A program made the translations under genes and the position numbers. A stretch of DNA of 64,000 nucleotides from an uncultured Streptomyces sp. GTDB taxonomy: Bacteria > Actinomycetota > Actinomycetes > Streptomycetales > Streptomycetaceae. This document shows, piece by piece, positions 1 through 9,362 of the stretch; the stretch's first letter is position 1; each line of letters opens with the position of its first letter. The stretch covers positions 248,001 to 312,000 of the forward strand of contig NZ_CANLBS010000002.1 in the NCBI RefSeq assembly GCF_947488945.1, given 5' to 3'. The notes beneath the pieces were generated by a model. That model was not told where the DNA came from and searched no databases. It was given only the letters and a program-made list of their open reading frames with translations.

Positions 1-1277
1 GCGCGTACGGCACCTTCACGGTGACCCGCGACGTCTCGCGGTGGACGCGTGCCGCGTTCCTCTCCGAGGTGGGCAAGCGGACGGAGACCTTCCTGCGCTT
101 CTCCACCGTCGCGGGCAACCTCGGCTCGGCCGACGCCGTGCGCGACCCCCGCGGCTTCGCGCTGAAGTTCTACACCGAGGAGGGCAACTACGACCTCGTC
201 GGCAACAACACCCCGGTGTTCTTCATCAAGGACGCCATCAAGTTCCCCGACTTCATCCACACCCAGAAGCGCGACCCGTACACCGGCTCGCAGGAGGCGG
301 ACAACGTCTGGGACTTCTGGGGTCTGTCCCCGGAGTCGACCCACCAGGTGACCTGGCTCTTCGGCGACCGCGGCATCCCGGCGACGCTGCGCCACATGAA
401 CGGCTACGGCTCGCACACCTACCAGTGGAACAACGCCGTCGGTGAGGTCTTCTGGGTCAAGTACCACTTCAAGACCGACCAGGGCATCGAGAACCTCACC
501 ACCGACGAGGCCAACCGCCTCTCGGGCGTCGACCCGGACAGCCACCAGCGCGACCTGCGCGAGGCCATCGAGCGCGGCGACTTCCCGTCCTGGACGGTGC
601 AGGTGCAGATCATGTCCGAGGCCGACGCGGCGACCTACCGCTTCAACCCGTTCGACCTCACCAAGGTCTGGCCGCACGCGGACTACCCGCCGATCGAGAT
701 CGGCAGGCTGGAGCTCAACCGCAACCCGGAGAACATCTTCGCCGAGGTCGAGCAGTCGGTCTTCAGCCCCGCGCACTTCGTGCCGGGCATCGGCCCCTCG
801 CCGGACAAGATGCTCCAGGGCCGCCTCTTCGCCTACGGCGACGCCCACCGCTACCGCGTCGGCATCAACGCCGACCACCTGCCGGTGAACCGCCCGCGCG
901 CCACCGAGGCGCGTACCCACGGCCGTGACGGCCACCTCTACGACGGCCGGCACGGGGGCGCCAAGAACTACGAGCCGAACAGCTTCGGCGGCCCCTCCCA
1001 GGCCGGTGCTCCGCTGTGGCGGCAGACCCCCGTCGCCGGGTACACCGGCAACCACGAGGCGCCGGTCCACGCCGAGGACGACGACTTCCGGCAGGCCGGC
1101 GACCTCTACCGGCTGATGTCGCAGGACGAGCAGGGCCGACTGGTCGACAACCTCGCCCAGTTCATCGCCAAGGTCTCGCGCGACGAGATCGCCGAGCGCG
1201 CCGTGGACAACTTCCGCCGGGCCGACGACGAGTTCGGCAAGCGTCTGGAGAGCGCGGTCCGCGCCCTGCGCGGCTGA
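1..1277 (+). CDS. Catalase, N-terminus outside the window
   Basis: Haem catalase (2 H2O2 to 2 H2O + O2), cytoplasmic. The frame is open from base 3 to the stop at 1275-1277, and the first visible residues [10 protein letters not shown] correspond to the conserved stretch just after the catalytic His of the family, so roughly the first 65-70 residues lie upstream. Visible signatures are [32 protein letters not shown], the [10 protein letters not shown] segment and the haem-ligand motif [14 protein letters not shown] (normally R-x-F-x-Y-x-D-x-x). The full length would be near 485 residues, fitting the small-subunit monofunctional catalases. No regulator is visible because the upstream side is cut. 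Family assignment is firm; the exact paralogue is not determinable. Confidence 0.95.
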   Translation, partial: AYGTFTVTRDVSRWTRAAFLSEVGKRTETFLRFSTVAGNLGSADAVRDPRGFALKFYTEEGNYDLVGNNTPVFFIKDAIKFPDFIHTQKRDPYTGSQEADNVWDFWGLSPESTHQVTWLFGDRGIPATLRHMNGYGSHTYQWNNAVGEVFWVKYHFKTDQGIENLTTDEANRLSGVDPDSHQRDLREAIERGDFPSWTVQVQIMSEADAATYRFNPFDLTKVWPHADYPPIEIGRLELNRNPENIFAEVEQSVFSPAHFVPGIGPSPDKMLQGRLFAYGDAHRYRVGINADHLPVNRPRATEARTHGRDGHLYDGRHGGAKNYEPNSFGGPSQAGAPLWRQTPVAGYTGNHEAPVHAEDDDFRQAGDLYRLMSQDEQGRLVDNLAQFIAKVSRDEIAERAVDNFRRADDEFGKRLESAVRALRG

Positions 1278-1326
1278 CCGGGCGCGTCCGGCCGTGCCCC
1301 GTCCGCCGCGCGTACGGGGAGCGGCG

Positions 1327-1728
1327 TCAGCCGGCCAGTTCGGCCGGGTGACGCCGCACCGGGGACCAGCAGCGGATGATGTCGCGGACCGAGACGACGC
1401 CCACCGGACCGTCGCCGTCGAGCACGATCAGGTGCCGGAACCCGCCGTGCGTCATCGCGGTGGCGGCCTCCTCCAGGGTCCACGACGGCGCGGCGAAGAC
1501 GACGTCGGTGGTGGTGTGGGCGGCGGCCTTCTCCCGGTCGGGATCGAGGCCCGCCCCGACGGCGTTCAGGATGTCCCGCTCGGTCAGGATGCCCAGACCG
1601 CAGGTGTCCGGGTCGTGGACCACCGCCGCTCCCACGCGGCGCGCCGCCATCAGGCGGGCCGCCTGGCGGAGGGTGTGGGCGGGGCCGATGGTGAGGACCA
1701 CCGTGCTCATGGCGTCGCGGACCAGCAT
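1327..1728 (-). CDS. Two-CBS-domain protein
   Basis: A 133-residue protein made almost entirely of a CBS pair: repeat one about residues 6-60 (MSTVVLTIGPAHTLRQAARLM..ILTERDIL) and repeat two about 70-125 (DVVFAAPSWTLEEAATAM..VVSVRDII). CBS pairs bind adenine nucleotides and act as energy or redox sensors, but no effector domain is attached here. The ATG at 1728 is preferred because AGGAGGTG lies 11 bases upstream; an in-frame extension to 1779 has no ribosome site. It converges on the catalase (50 bp between stops). The partner is unknown. Confidence 0.85.
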   Translation of the reverse strand: MLVRDAMSTVVLTIGPAHTLRQAARLMAARRVGAAVVHDPDTCGLGILTERDILNAVGAGLDPDREKAAAHTTTDVVFAAPSWTLEEAATAMTHGGFRHLIVLDGDGPVGVVSVRDIIRCWSPVRRHPAELAG

Positions 1729-1839
1729 GACGGGAGCCACCTCCTGGGCGCATCTGCCCCGACCGAGTGATTCACACATTCACAAGCGGGGCTTTCAGCG
1801 TCGCATCGCCCGGCCGGGGCCACAAGGGGGCGCGGGGCA

Positions 1840-1875
1840 CGGAAGCGGGGCGTGCGTCGGCACGCCCCGCTTCCG
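1840..1875. terminator. Perfect 16-bp hairpin downstream of hisN
   Basis: Arms 1840-1855 and 1860-1875 (CGGAAGCGGGGCGTGC and its exact complement) with a GTCG loop. It lies 55 bp beyond the hisN stop and upstream of the CBS gene, so it probably ends the aroA-hisN transcript. Confidence 0.8.
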
Positions 1876-1881
1876 TTGTGC

Positions 1882-1929
1882 GCCGGTCCGGTACCGCCGG
1901 CGGCTGAACGGCCGGTCCGGTACCGCCGG
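1882..1929. repeat. 19-bp direct repeat beside hisN stop
   Basis: GCCGGTCCGGTACCGCCGG occurs at 1882-1900 and again at 1911-1929, a 29-bp period, between the terminator and the hisN stop codon. It looks like a small local duplication; no function is evident. Confidence 0.8.
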
Positions 1930-1930
1930 T

Positions 1931-2731
1931 TCAGTACTGCTGGTTCAGGTAGCCGAGCAACTCCTCGTGGAGCAGTCCGTTGGACGCCGCCGCGTTCTCA
2001 CCCCCGGGGCCGTCGGCCCCGTCAAGGTCGGTGAACCGCCCGCCGGCCTCCTGGACGATGATCGCGTTGGCCGCCATGTCCCACAGCGACAGCTCCGGTT
2101 CGGCGCAGATGTCCACCGCGCCCTCCGCGACCATCATGTACGGCCAGAAGTCGCCGTAGCCGCGGGTGCGCCAGCAGGCACGCGTCAGGTCGAGCAGGCC
2201 GTCGAGGCGGCCGCGCTCCTCCCAGCCGGAGAGCGAGGAGAACGCGAACGAAGCGTCGCCGATCGTGCCGACCTCCGAGACCTTCAGCCGGGTCGCGGAG
2301 GTCAGACTGCGGCCGGTGAAGGCGCCCGCGCCCTTCGCCGCCCACCAGCGCCGGTTCAGAGCCGGGGCGGACACCACGCCGACCACCGGCTGGAACCCGT
2401 TCTCCCCGGCTTCCATCAGGGAGATCAGCGTCGCCCAGACCGGCACCCCGCGGACGTAGTTCTTGGTGCCGTCGATCGGGTCGATCACCCAGCGCCGCGG
2501 CCCCGAGCCTTCGACGCCGTACTCCTCGCCGAGGATCGCGTCGCGCGGCCTGGCCCGCTGGAGGTGACCGCGGATCAGCTCCTCGGTGGACTTGTCCGCC
2601 TCGCTCACCGGCGTCATGTCCGGTTTGGTCTCGACCTTCAGGTCGAGCGCCTTGAACCGGTCCATCGTCGTGGCGTCGGCGGCGTCCGCCAGCACATGGG
2701 CGAGGCGCAGATCATCGTGGTAGTCGGCCAT
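1931..2731 (-). CDS. hisN: Histidinol-phosphatase, inositol-monophosphatase type
   Basis: A 266-residue Mg2+-dependent phosphatase of the IMPase fold. Visible motifs are GEEYG (about residue 68), the metal site [15 protein letters not shown] (about 82-96) and LSLWDMAAN (about 213). The wording [23 protein letters not shown] is that of the actinobacterial HisN subgroup, which dephosphorylates L-histidinol phosphate in histidine synthesis, rather than true inositol monophosphatase. The ATG at 2731 gives the usual length; the frame stays open further upstream but that part is arginine-rich shadow sequence. It is last in the minus-strand run aroA-rsgA-SMR-hisN. A generic inositol-phosphatase role is the alternative. 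Confidence 0.85.
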   Translation of the reverse strand: MADYHDDLRLAHVLADAADATTMDRFKALDLKVETKPDMTPVSEADKSTEELIRGHLQRARPRDAILGEEYGVEGSGPRRWVIDPIDGTKNYVRGVPVWATLISLMEAGENGFQPVVGVVSAPALNRRWWAAKGAGAFTGRSLTSATRLKVSEVGTIGDASFAFSSLSGWEERGRLDGLLDLTRACWRTRGYGDFWPYMMVAEGAVDICAEPELSLWDMAANAIIVQEAGGRFTDLDGADGPGGENAAASNGLLHEELLGYLNQQY

Positions 2732-2793
2732 GCCGCCACAGTATCCAGCCGGGCCGGGGCCGGACCAACGCGCCCGGCCCGCAGGGGCGGGAC

Positions 2794-3117
2794 TCAGTGC
2801 GCGGAGCCGGAGAGCTGGAGCCCGATCACGCCGAGGATCACGAAGGCGATCGAGACCAGCTTGAGGGTGGAGACCACGTCGTCGAGGAAGATCATGCCGT
2901 AGATGGCGGTGCCGGCCGCGCCGATGCCGGTCCACACCGCGTAGGCGGGGCCGACGTCGAGCTTCTTCAGGGAGAGGGTCAGCAGACCGAAACTCCCCAG
3001 CGCGAAGGCGGCGAACGCGATCGTCGGCCAGAGCCGGGTGAATCCGTGCGAGAGCTTCAGACAGACGGCGAAGCCGGTTTCCAGCAGCCCCGCGACCACG
3101 ACCAGCAGCCACGCCAT
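2794..3117 (-). CDS. SMR-family small multidrug/guanidinium-type exporter
   Basis: A 107-residue integral membrane protein with four transmembrane helices (about 2-20, 28-50, 57-78, 83-104), the standard SMR architecture. The family Glu sits in helix 1 (GLLETGFAV, residue 13) and the signature [13 protein letters not shown] is in helix 3. SMR proteins work as proton-coupled antiporters for guanidinium or quaternary ammonium compounds. The WTGIGAAG form and single-gene organisation favour the SugE/Gdx type over EmrE, but this is inference. The gene lies between rsgA and hisN on the same strand, 130 bp after rsgA. Confidence 0.9.
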   Translation of the reverse strand: MAWLLVVVAGLLETGFAVCLKLSHGFTRLWPTIAFAAFALGSFGLLTLSLKKLDVGPAYAVWTGIGAAGTAIYGMIFLDDVVSTLKLVSIAFVILGVIGLQLSGSAH

Positions 3118-3247
3118 GGTTCCGTTGCCTCCCGCGTCGGTGACCGGTTCGTCTCGCTCGGTGCGATTATGCCCTTACCGCTGCCCGGGTGATCGCAAAC
3201 GTGCGCGAGCCGCCGGCCGGAACCACCGGTGGACCGGCCCCTCCCGG

Positions 3248-4264
3248 TCAGTCGCCCTCGCGCCGCTCGCGCGTCGCCAGCAGTCGGCGCAGCGACTCCA
3301 GCCGCGCGGGATCGGCGTGCCCCTCGGCCACCCAGGCGTCCAGCGCGCACTCCGGCTCCTGGGCGTCGTGGGTGCAGCCGCGCGGACAGTCCTCGGTGCC
3401 GGGCTGGAGGTCGGGGAAGGCGTTGATCACGCGGGACGGGTCGATGTGGTGCAGTCCGAAGGAGCGCACCCCGGGCGTGTCCACCAGCCAGCCCGCGTCC
3501 CCCGGAAGCGGCAGCGCGAGGGCGGAGGTGGTGGTGTGCCGGCCGCGTCCGGTGACCGCGTTGACGTGCCCGGTGGTACGCCGCCTGTCCTCGGGCACCA
3601 GCGCGTTGACCAGCGTCGTCTTGCCGACGCCGGAGTGTCCGACGAACGCGGTGATCCTGCCGTTCAGCTGCTCCCGCACCCGGTCGGCGGCGTCGCCGTT
3701 CGCCAGCTCCTCGCGGTTGGTCACGATGAAGGGGACGCCCAGGGGGGTGTACGCCTCCAGCAGCTTGTCCGGGGAGGCCAGGTCCGACTTGGTGAGGACC
3801 AGCAGCGGCGTCAGCCCTCCGTCGTACGCCGCGACCAGGCAGCGGTCGATCATGCGGGGGCGCGGTTCGGGGTCGGCCAGCGCCGTCACGATCGCGAGCT
3901 GGTCGGCGTTGGCCACGACCACCCGCTCGTACGGGTCGTCGTCGTCGGCCGTGCGCCGCAGCACCGTGCGGCGCTCGCCGATGCGGACGATGCGGGCCAG
4001 CGTGTCCTTCTCGCCGGACAGGTCCCCGACGATCGACACGGTGTCGCCGACCACCGCCGCCTTGCGGCCCAGCTCGCGGGCCTTCATCGCCACCACCGTG
4101 CGCCCCTCGACCAGGCAGGTGAGCCTGCCCCGGTCCACGGTGAGGACCATGCCGTCCTCGGCGTCCTCGTGCTTGGGACGGGTGTGCGTGCGGGGGCGGT
4201 TGCCCTTCCGGTTCGGCCGGACCCGGATGTCGTCCTCGTCGGGGTTCTTCCCGTAACGGCGCAC
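3248..4264 (-). CDS. rsgA: Ribosome small-subunit-dependent GTPase A
   Basis: A 338-residue circularly permuted GTPase that helps late maturation of the 30S subunit. The order of G motifs shows the permutation: the G4-like TKSD (about residue 158) comes before the P-loop GHSGVGKTT (about 208-216) and G3 DTPG (about 262). An N-terminal OB-fold region (residues 40-115) precedes the GTPase, and a C-terminal zinc site follows (CPRGCTHDAQEPEC). The start ATG is 4 bp after the aroA stop (reading on the minus strand), indicating translational coupling. The N-terminal 38 residues are basic and probably disordered. Confidence 0.95.
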   Translation of the reverse strand: MRRYGKNPDEDDIRVRPNRKGNRPRTHTRPKHEDAEDGMVLTVDRGRLTCLVEGRTVVAMKARELGRKAAVVGDTVSIVGDLSGEKDTLARIVRIGERRTVLRRTADDDDPYERVVVANADQLAIVTALADPEPRPRMIDRCLVAAYDGGLTPLLVLTKSDLASPDKLLEAYTPLGVPFIVTNREELANGDAADRVREQLNGRITAFVGHSGVGKTTLVNALVPEDRRRTTGHVNAVTGRGRHTTTSALALPLPGDAGWLVDTPGVRSFGLHHIDPSRVINAFPDLQPGTEDCPRGCTHDAQEPECALDAWVAEGHADPARLESLRRLLATRERREGD

Positions 4265-4268
4265 GGCG

Positions 4269-5594
4269 TCAGGCCCCGAGCATTCCGGTCCACATGTCGG
4301 GGAAGTCCGGCAGCGTCTTCGCCGTCGTCCCCACGTTCTCGATCTCCACGCCGGGGACCGCGAGGCCGATGACCGCCCCGGCCGTCGCCATCCGGTGGTC
4401 GTCGTAGGTGTGGAACACTCCGCCGCGCAGCGGGCGCGGGCGGATGTGCAGACCGTCCGCGGTCTCGGTGACGTCGCCGCCGAGCTCGTTGATCTCCTTG
4501 GTCAGGGCCGCCAGCCGGTCCGTCTCGTGCAGCCGCAGATGGGCGACGCCGCTGAGGGTGGACGGGGAGTCGGCGAGCGCCGCGACGGCGGCGATGCCCG
4601 GGGTCAGCTCACCGACCTCGCCGAGGTCCACGTCGATGCCGTGGATGCGGCCCGAACCGGTGAAGGTGAGGCCCTGCGGGGTCAGCTCGCAGCTCCCGCC
4701 CATCGCGGTGAAGATCTCGCGCAGCGCGTCGCCGGGCTGGGTGGTGGTCTCCGGCCAGTCGCGGACGGTGACCCGGCCACCGGTGACCAGGGCGGCCGCG
4801 AGGAACGGCTGGGCGTTGGAGAGGTCGGGCTCGACCGTGAGGTCCCGGCCGAGCAGCGCGGAGGGGGAGACCCGCCAGACGTTCGGCTCGCCACCGGTCT
4901 CGGGCTCGTCCACCTGGGCGCCGACCGCGCGCAGCATCTCCACCGTCATCCGGATGTGCGGCATCGACGGAAGGGCCGAGCCGATGTGCCGGACCTCGAC
5001 GCCCTGGTTGAAGCGGGGGGCGGAGAGCAGCAGGGCGGAGACGAACTGGGAGGAGGACGAGGCGTCGATCTCCACGGAGCCGCCGTCCAGCGCGCCGGCG
5101 CCGTGCACGGTCAGCGGCAGCGACCCCCGGCCCTCGTCCTCGATGCGGGCGCCGAGGACGCGCAGCGCGTCGATCACGCCGTGCAGGGGGCGCTCGTAGG
5201 AACGCGGGTCGCCGTCGAAGCGGACCGGGCCGTCGGCGAGGGCCGCCACCGGCGGGAGGAAGCGCATCACGGTGCCGGCGTTGCCGACGTCCACCGCCAC
5301 CGGACCGTGCAGCCCGGCCGGGATCACGCGCCAGGCCTCGCCCGAGCCGTCGGGACCGACGCCCTCCTCGATGCCGACGCCGAGCCGCCGCAGGGCCTGG
5401 GCCATCAGCAGGGTGTCGCGGGAGCGCAGCGGGCGGCGCAGCCAGCCCGGTTCGGCCGCCAGCGCGGCCAGCACCAGGGCGCGGTTGGTGACCGATTTCG
5501 ATCCGGGCACGGTGACGGTCGCGTCGACGGCGCCGCTCGCGGAGGGGGCGGGCCAGAGGGCGGGGCGCACGGAGCTTACGGAGCTTTCGGTCAT
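4269..5594 (-). CDS. aroA: 3-phosphoshikimate 1-carboxyvinyltransferase (EPSP synthase)
   Basis: A 441-residue enzyme of the shikimate pathway that joins phosphoenolpyruvate to shikimate-3-phosphate. Diagnostic segments are [14 protein letters not shown] (substrate-binding Lys), [12 protein letters not shown] (PEP-binding loop), [16 protein letters not shown] and [12 protein letters not shown]. The ATG at 5594 is used; nine further upstream in-frame codons lack a ribosome site. It is the first gene of the minus-strand operon aroA-rsg[10 protein letters not shown] is the actinobacterial wording of the common LRVKESDR motif. Confidence 0.96.
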   Translation of the reverse strand: MTESSVSSVRPALWPAPSASGAVDATVTVPGSKSVTNRALVLAALAAEPGWLRRPLRSRDTLLMAQALRRLGVGIEEGVGPDGSGEAWRVIPAGLHGPVAVDVGNAGTVMRFLPPVAALADGPVRFDGDPRSYERPLHGVIDALRVLGARIEDEGRGSLPLTVHGAGALDGGSVEIDASSSSQFVSALLLSAPRFNQGVEVRHIGSALPSMPHIRMTVEMLRAVGAQVDEPETGGEPNVWRVSPSALLGRDLTVEPDLSNAQPFLAAALVTGGRVTVRDWPETTTQPGDALREIFTAMGGSCELTPQGLTFTGSGRIHGIDVDLGEVGELTPGIAAVAALADSPSTLSGVAHLRLHETDRLAALTKEINELGGDVTETADGLHIRPRPLRGGVFHTYDDHRMATAGAVIGLAVPGVEIENVGTTAKTLPDFPDMWTGMLGA

Positions 5595-5702
5595 GCCCCT
5601 CACTTTAGTGGCTCCCCGCAAACCGGGAACGCGGCCAAAAACCCCGAAACCGGGGCGTCACAGGAGCATGGTAAAGAGCACGGTCGCGCGGCGCCGCGTC
5701 CC

Positions 5703-6416
5703 TCAGAGCCCCAGCAGCCAGCGTCCGCCGCCGATGAGCGAGCAGAGCGAGACCGCGTGGAAGAGGAAGAGCCACAGGACCGCAGGGGCGTCGGTGAGCC
5801 GGGCCAGCTGGTCGGCGTCCGAGTCCGGGGCGCCGCCGTGCCGTCGCTTGGACTGGAGCTCGAAGACCGGACGCACGCCGCCGAGCAGCAGGAACCACAC
5901 GACCGTGTAGGCGAACGCGGACTGGGTGGCGGGCGAGGCCAGCCACGACACCAGCAGGAAGGCGGAACCCGTGAGGATGACGGTGAGCGCCCCGTACACG
6001 TTCCGGATCATCACCAGCATCGCCGCCAGCAGCGCGGTGGCCAGCCACAGCAGGAGGGTGATCCGCCCGTCGGCCAGCAGCCAGGCGCCGCCCAGGCCCA
6101 GCAGCGAGGGGGCGGTGTAGCCCGCCACCGCCGTCAGGACCATGCCGATGCCGGTCGGCCTGCCGCGGCTGACGGTCAGTCCGCTGGTGTCGGAGTGCAG
6201 CCGGATGCCGGAGAGCCGGCGCCCCGTGAGCAGGGCGGCCAGCCCGTGGCCGCCCTCGTGGGCGATGGTGATGGTGTTGCGGGTGCGCCGCCACAGCACG
6301 TTCGGCACCACGGCGATCAGCGCGAGCGTCGCCGTCACGACGACCAGCCACTCCTCGGGCGCGGGCTGGGTGCCGGCGATCCGGTCCCAGAGCCGGCCCA
6401 GTTCGGTGCTGTTCAT
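5703..6416 (-). CDS. M50B-type membrane metalloprotease-like protein
   Basis: A 237-residue polytopic membrane protein. The zinc-binding HEGGH (HExxH pattern, about residue 54) lies inside an early hydrophobic region, and AVAGYTAPSLLGLGG follows. Around five more hydrophobic stretches run to the C-terminus. This matches the short actinobacterial M50 peptidase-like proteins related to site-2 proteases, but the substrate is unknown. The ATG at 6416 is 54 bp from the divergent SRAP gene, so the two probably share a promoter region. Confidence 0.8.
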   Translation of the reverse strand: MNSTELGRLWDRIAGTQPAPEEWLVVVTATLALIAVVPNVLWRRTRNTITIAHEGGHGLAALLTGRRLSGIRLHSDTSGLTVSRGRPTGIGMVLTAVAGYTAPSLLGLGGAWLLADGRITLLLWLATALLAAMLVMIRNVYGALTVILTGSAFLLVSWLASPATQSAFAYTVVWFLLLGGVRPVFELQSKRRHGGAPDSDADQLARLTDAPAVLWLFLFHAVSLCSLIGGGRWLLGL

Positions 6417-6470
6417 GGTGTCGGGGGCTCCCTCGTGGTCGGGGCGGGCGGTCGTGGCAGTCTGGCAGGT

Positions 6471-7286
6471 ATGTGCGGACGGTATGCGGCGAGCCGGCGA
6501 CCCGAGGATCTGACCGGGCTCTTCCAGGTGGAGAGGTGGGACCCGGCGGAGACCCTGGAGCCCGACTGGAACGTGGCGCCGACCAAACCGGTCTACGCCG
6601 TACTGGAGCGTCCGGTGAAAGACGCCGCCGACCGCCGTCCGGTTCGCCAGTTGCGCACCCTGACGTGGGGGCTGGTGCCCTCGTGGGCGAAGACGCCCGA
6701 GGGCGGCGCCCGGATGATCAACGCGCGGGCCGAGTCGGTCCACGAGAAGCCGTCCTTCCGCCGCCCCTTCCTCCAGCGACGCTGCATCCTGCCCGCCGAC
6801 GGCTATTACGAGTGGGTCACCGGTTCCGGCGAGCGGGAGCTGGAGGTCGAGGGCAGGAAGAAGCGCGCCCGCAAGCAGCCGTACTTCGTCACGCCCGCCG
6901 ACGGTTCGGTCTTCGCGATGGCGGGGCTGTACGAGTTCTGGCGCGACCGGACCCGGCCCGACGAGGACCCCCGCGCCTGGTGGGTCACCTGCTCGGTCAT
7001 CACCACGGAGGCGGAGACCTCGCCGCTGGCCGTCGCCCCCGCCGAGGGCCCCGCCTCGCTCTCCGACATCCACCCGCGGATGCCCGTGATGCTGACCCCG
7101 GACCGCTGGGACGCCTGGCTGGACCCCTCCCGCACCGACACCGACGAACTGCGCGCCCTGATCGCCCCGCCGCCCGGCGGACTGATGCGCGCCTACCCGG
7201 TGGCCACTGCCGTCAGCAACGTCCGCAACAACGGACCGGAACTGCTGGAGGAGCTGGCGGTGCCCGAGGAGCCGACGCTGTTCTGA
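6471..7286 (+). CDS. SRAP family DNA-protein crosslink protein (YedK/HMCES-like)
   Basis: A 271-residue SOS-response-associated peptidase. The protein begins MCGRY, and the catalytic Cys at position 2 becomes N-terminal after Met removal and links covalently to abasic sites in single-stranded DNA. Other active-site features are INARAES (Asn/Glu region, about 83), GYYEWV (Glu, about 107) and the His of DIHPRMPVML (about 203). There is a charged insertion at about 115-135 (ELEVEGRKKRARK). The start is fixed by the need for Cys2. It is divergent from the M50 gene. Confidence 0.93.
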   Translation: MCGRYAASRRPEDLTGLFQVERWDPAETLEPDWNVAPTKPVYAVLERPVKDAADRRPVRQLRTLTWGLVPSWAKTPEGGARMINARAESVHEKPSFRRPFLQRRCILPADGYYEWVTGSGERELEVEGRKKRARKQPYFVTPADGSVFAMAGLYEFWRDRTRPDEDPRAWWVTCSVITTEAETSPLAVAPAEGPASLSDIHPRMPVMLTPDRWDAWLDPSRTDTDELRALIAPPPGGLMRAYPVATAVSNVRNNGPELLEELAVPEEPTLF

Positions 7287-7301
7287 CCGGCCGCGCCGGT
7301 G

Positions 7302-7369
7302 CCCCGCCGCCCGTCCCGCCCCGCCGCCCGTCCCGCCCCGCCGCCCGTCCCGCCCCGCCGCCCGTCCCG
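7302..7369. repeat. Four perfect 17-bp tandem repeats
   Basis: The unit CCCCGCCGCCCGTCCCG is repeated four times without change at 7302-7318, 7319-7335, 7336-7352 and 7353-7369, directly after the SRAP stop codon. The last copy forms the left arm of the terminator that follows, so slippage could change the number of alternative left arms. Confidence 0.9.
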
Positions 7370-7388
7370 CCCCGGCGGGCGGCGGGGC
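7352..7388 (+). terminator. 13-bp hairpin formed with the last tandem repeat
   Basis: Arms 7352-7364 (GCCCCGCCGCCCG) and 7376-7388 (its exact complement) with an 11-base loop. It would end the SRAP transcript but finishes only 3 bp before the next start codon, so it could also limit translation of that gene. Confidence 0.6.
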
Positions 7389-7391
7389 AGG

Positions 7392-8042
7392 ATGGGCGGT
7401 GTGAGCCGTACTCAGAAGACGCAGACCGTCCCCACCGCCGCCGGCGACGCCCGGATCACCTGGACGTCCGCTCCGGGCGCCCGGCTGGTGCTCGCCCTCG
7501 GCCACGGCGCGGGCGGTGGCGTCGAAGCCCGCGACCTGGCCGCGCTGGCCGCCGCGCTGCCCGCGCACGGCGTCCGGGTCGCCCTGGTGGAGCAGCCCTG
7601 GCGGGTGGCGGGGAAGAAGGTGGCGCCCGCGCCGAAGACCCTGGACGCGGCCTGGCGGGAACTGTGGCCGGCGCTGGCCGCGTCCGGCCGGCCGGTCGTC
7701 GCCGGCGGCCGCAGCGCCGGGGCGCGGGTCGCCTGCCGAACCGGACGCGAGCTGGGCGCCCGTGCCGTGCTCGCGCTCTCCTTCCCGCTGCACCCGCCCG
7801 GCCGCCCCGAGAAGTCGCGGGCCGGTGAACTGCTCGGCACCGGGCTGCCGACACTGGTCGTGCAGGGCGGCAACGACCCCTTCGGCCGGCCGGAGGAGTT
7901 CCCGCGGGGTGACTTCGCTCTCGCCGAGGTGCCCCACGCGGACCACGGGTTCGCCGTGCCGAAACGCTCCGGGCGGACCGCGGAGCAGACCGCGGCGGCG
8001 GTCACGGACGCCGTCGCCGGCTGGCTGGCGGACCTGTCCTGA
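7392..8042 (+). CDS. Alpha/beta hydrolase of the dienelactone/KANL3-Tex30 type
   Basis: A 216-residue single-domain hydrolase. Visible are the oxyanion-loop LALGHGAGGGVEARDL (about residue 33), the nucleophile elbow GGRSAGAR (Ser about 109), a late acid region GGNDPFG and the His in PHADHGF (about 185). This set is typical of the small hydrolases annotated as Tex30/KANL3-like; the substrate is unknown. The start is uncertain: ATG 7392 and GTG 7401 are both in frame, neither has a strong ribosome site, and the terminator hairpin ends at 7388. Confidence 0.8.
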   Translation: MGGVSRTQKTQTVPTAAGDARITWTSAPGARLVLALGHGAGGGVEARDLAALAAALPAHGVRVALVEQPWRVAGKKVAPAPKTLDAAWRELWPALAASGRPVVAGGRSAGARVACRTGRELGARAVLALSFPLHPPGRPEKSRAGELLGTGLPTLVVQGGNDPFGRPEEFPRGDFALAEVPHADHGFAVPKRSGRTAEQTAAAVTDAVAGWLADLS

Positions 8043-8081
8043 CCCCGTGCCCGACGCGGTGACCGGGCGGCCGCCGGGGCC

Positions 8082-8108
8082 GGGAATGGAGGCGGGGGCA
8101 CGGCTGTT
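8082..8108 (+). promoter_or_regulatory. SigR-dependent promoter (sigRp2 type)
   Basis: GGGAAT at 8082-8087, exactly 18 bases, then GTT at 8106-8108. This is the published SigR consensus GGGAAT-N18-GTT without a mismatch, 45 bp before the long-form sigR start. It implies positive autoregulation under thiol oxidation. Confidence 0.9.
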
Positions 8109-8152
8109 GTTCGGACTGTCGGTAGAACAACGTCGTATGAGGAGTCCGTCGC

Positions 8153-8995
8153 ATGGGTTCGACCATCTGCCCGCAGCGCTCCAGCGCCGCCGAGTTGGAG
8201 TGGACGGTGCTGCACGCGGCACGGACCACTTCCGGGCGCGCGTCGGGCGGAGCCGATCGGCAGCCCGCCGAGAAGCAAGGTCGACTATTCTCCAAGGCGA
8301 GCGGGTCCGGTTTCGGGTCCGCCACATCGTTGGAGGAGGTGGGTCCGGTCACTGGTACCGACACAGGGACCGAAGACGGCCGCCCGCAGGAGACGACGGA
8401 CGAACGCAACGCCCGTTTCGAGCGGGACGCACTCGTCTTCCTCGACCAGATGTACTCCGCGGCGCTGCGCATGACGCGCAATCCCGCGGACGCCGAGGAC
8501 CTGGTCCAGGAGACGTACGCCAAGGCCTACGGCTCCTTCCACCAGTTCCGCGAGGGCACCAACCTCAAGGCGTGGATGTACCGCATCCTCACCAACACCT
8601 TCATCAACTCGTACCGGAAGAAGCAGCGCGAGCCCCAGCGCAGCGCCGCCGAGGAGATTGAGGACTGGCAGCTCGCGCGTGCGGAGTCGCACATGTCGAC
8701 CGGTCTGCGGTCCGCCGAGTCCCAGGCGCTGGACCACCTGCCGGACTCGGACGTGAAGTCGGCCCTGCAGGCGATCCCGGAGGAGTTCCGCATCGCGGTC
8801 TACCTCGCGGACGTCGAGGGCTTTGCCTACAAGGAGATCGCGGACATCATGGGGACTCCCATCGGTACGGTGATGTCCCGGCTGCACCGCGGACGCCGCC
8901 AGCTGCGCGGCATGCTGGAGGACTACGCCCGCGAGCGCGGGCTCGTCCCCGCCGGCGCCGGTGAGTCGGACGATCGGAAAGGCTCGGCCTCATGA
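8153..8995 (+). CDS. sigR: ECF sigma factor SigR (long and short forms)
   Basis: Sigma factor for the thiol-oxidative stress response, held inactive by RsrA. Region 2 spans roughly residues 92-160 ([31 protein letters not shown]) and region 4 about 200-262 ([37 protein letters not shown]). The frame gives 280 residues from ATG 8153, which has GAGGAG upstream. A shorter form of about 218 residues would start near GTG 8339 in GGAGGAGGTGGGTCCGGTC. In S. coelicolor both forms exist, the longer being an unstable, inducible product of the p2 promoter; the same layout is seen here. The 3' end overlaps rsrA by 4 bp (ATGA). Confidence 0.96.
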   Translation: MGSTICPQRSSAAELEWTVLHAARTTSGRASGGADRQPAEKQGRLFSKASGSGFGSATSLEEVGPVTGTDTGTEDGRPQETTDERNARFERDALVFLDQMYSAALRMTRNPADAEDLVQETYAKAYGSFHQFREGTNLKAWMYRILTNTFINSYRKKQREPQRSAAEEIEDWQLARAESHMSTGLRSAESQALDHLPDSDVKSALQAIPEEFRIAVYLADVEGFAYKEIADIMGTPIGTVMSRLHRGRRQLRGMLEDYARERGLVPAGAGESDDRKGSAS

Positions 8996-9309
8996 GCTGC
9001 GGAGAGCCGCACGAGACGGACTGCTCGGAGGTACTCGACCATCTCTACGAGTTCCTGGACCGTGAGATGCCCGAGGGTGACTGCACCAAGATCGAGGTGC
9101 ACTTCGAGGAGTGCTCCCCGTGCCTGGAGAAGTACGGGCTGGAGCAGGCCGTGAAGAAGCTGGTCAAGCGGTGCTGCGGGCAGGACGACGTCCCCAGTGA
9201 CCTGCGGTCCAAGGTGATGGGGCGGATCGACCTGATCCGCGCCGGCGAGGCCCTGCCCGAGCAGGACGTGTCGCTGGACGCGGGAAGGCCCGCCGCCACC
9301 ACGGAGTGA
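8992..9309 (+). CDS. rsrA: Redox-sensing zinc anti-sigma factor RsrA
   Basis: A 105-residue ZAS-family anti-sigma factor that binds SigR when reduced and releases it on disulfide formation. Every residue known to matter in the S. coelicolor protein is in place: Cys3, His7, Cys11, Cys31, His37, Cys41, Cys44, Cys61 and Cys62, with the H-x3-C-x2-C core at 37-44. The start ATG overlaps the sigR stop, so the pair is translationally coupled and made stoichiometrically. A hairpin terminator follows at 9321. Confidence 0.97.
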   Translation: MSCGEPHETDCSEVLDHLYEFLDREMPEGDCTKIEVHFEECSPCLEKYGLEQAVKKLVKRCCGQDDVPSDLRSKVMGRIDLIRAGEALPEQDVSLDAGRPAATTE

Positions 9310-9320
9310 CGGACACCTCC

Positions 9321-9362
9321 ACGGCGGGGGCACACGGCGGAAACGCGGTGCGCCCCCGCCGT
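9321..9362 (+). terminator. Hairpin terminator of sigR-rsrA
   Basis: Near-perfect inverted repeat: ACGGCGGGGGCACAC starting at 9321 pairs with GTGCGCCCCCGCCGT at 9348-9362, just after the rsrA stop. Confidence 0.75.

Noticed and set aside
3118..3240. Possible guanidine riboswitch before the SMR transporter gene
   Set aside because: The 120 bases upstream were read for guanidine-I, II and III landmarks (for example paired ACGR loops); none was convincing. A covariance search would settle it.
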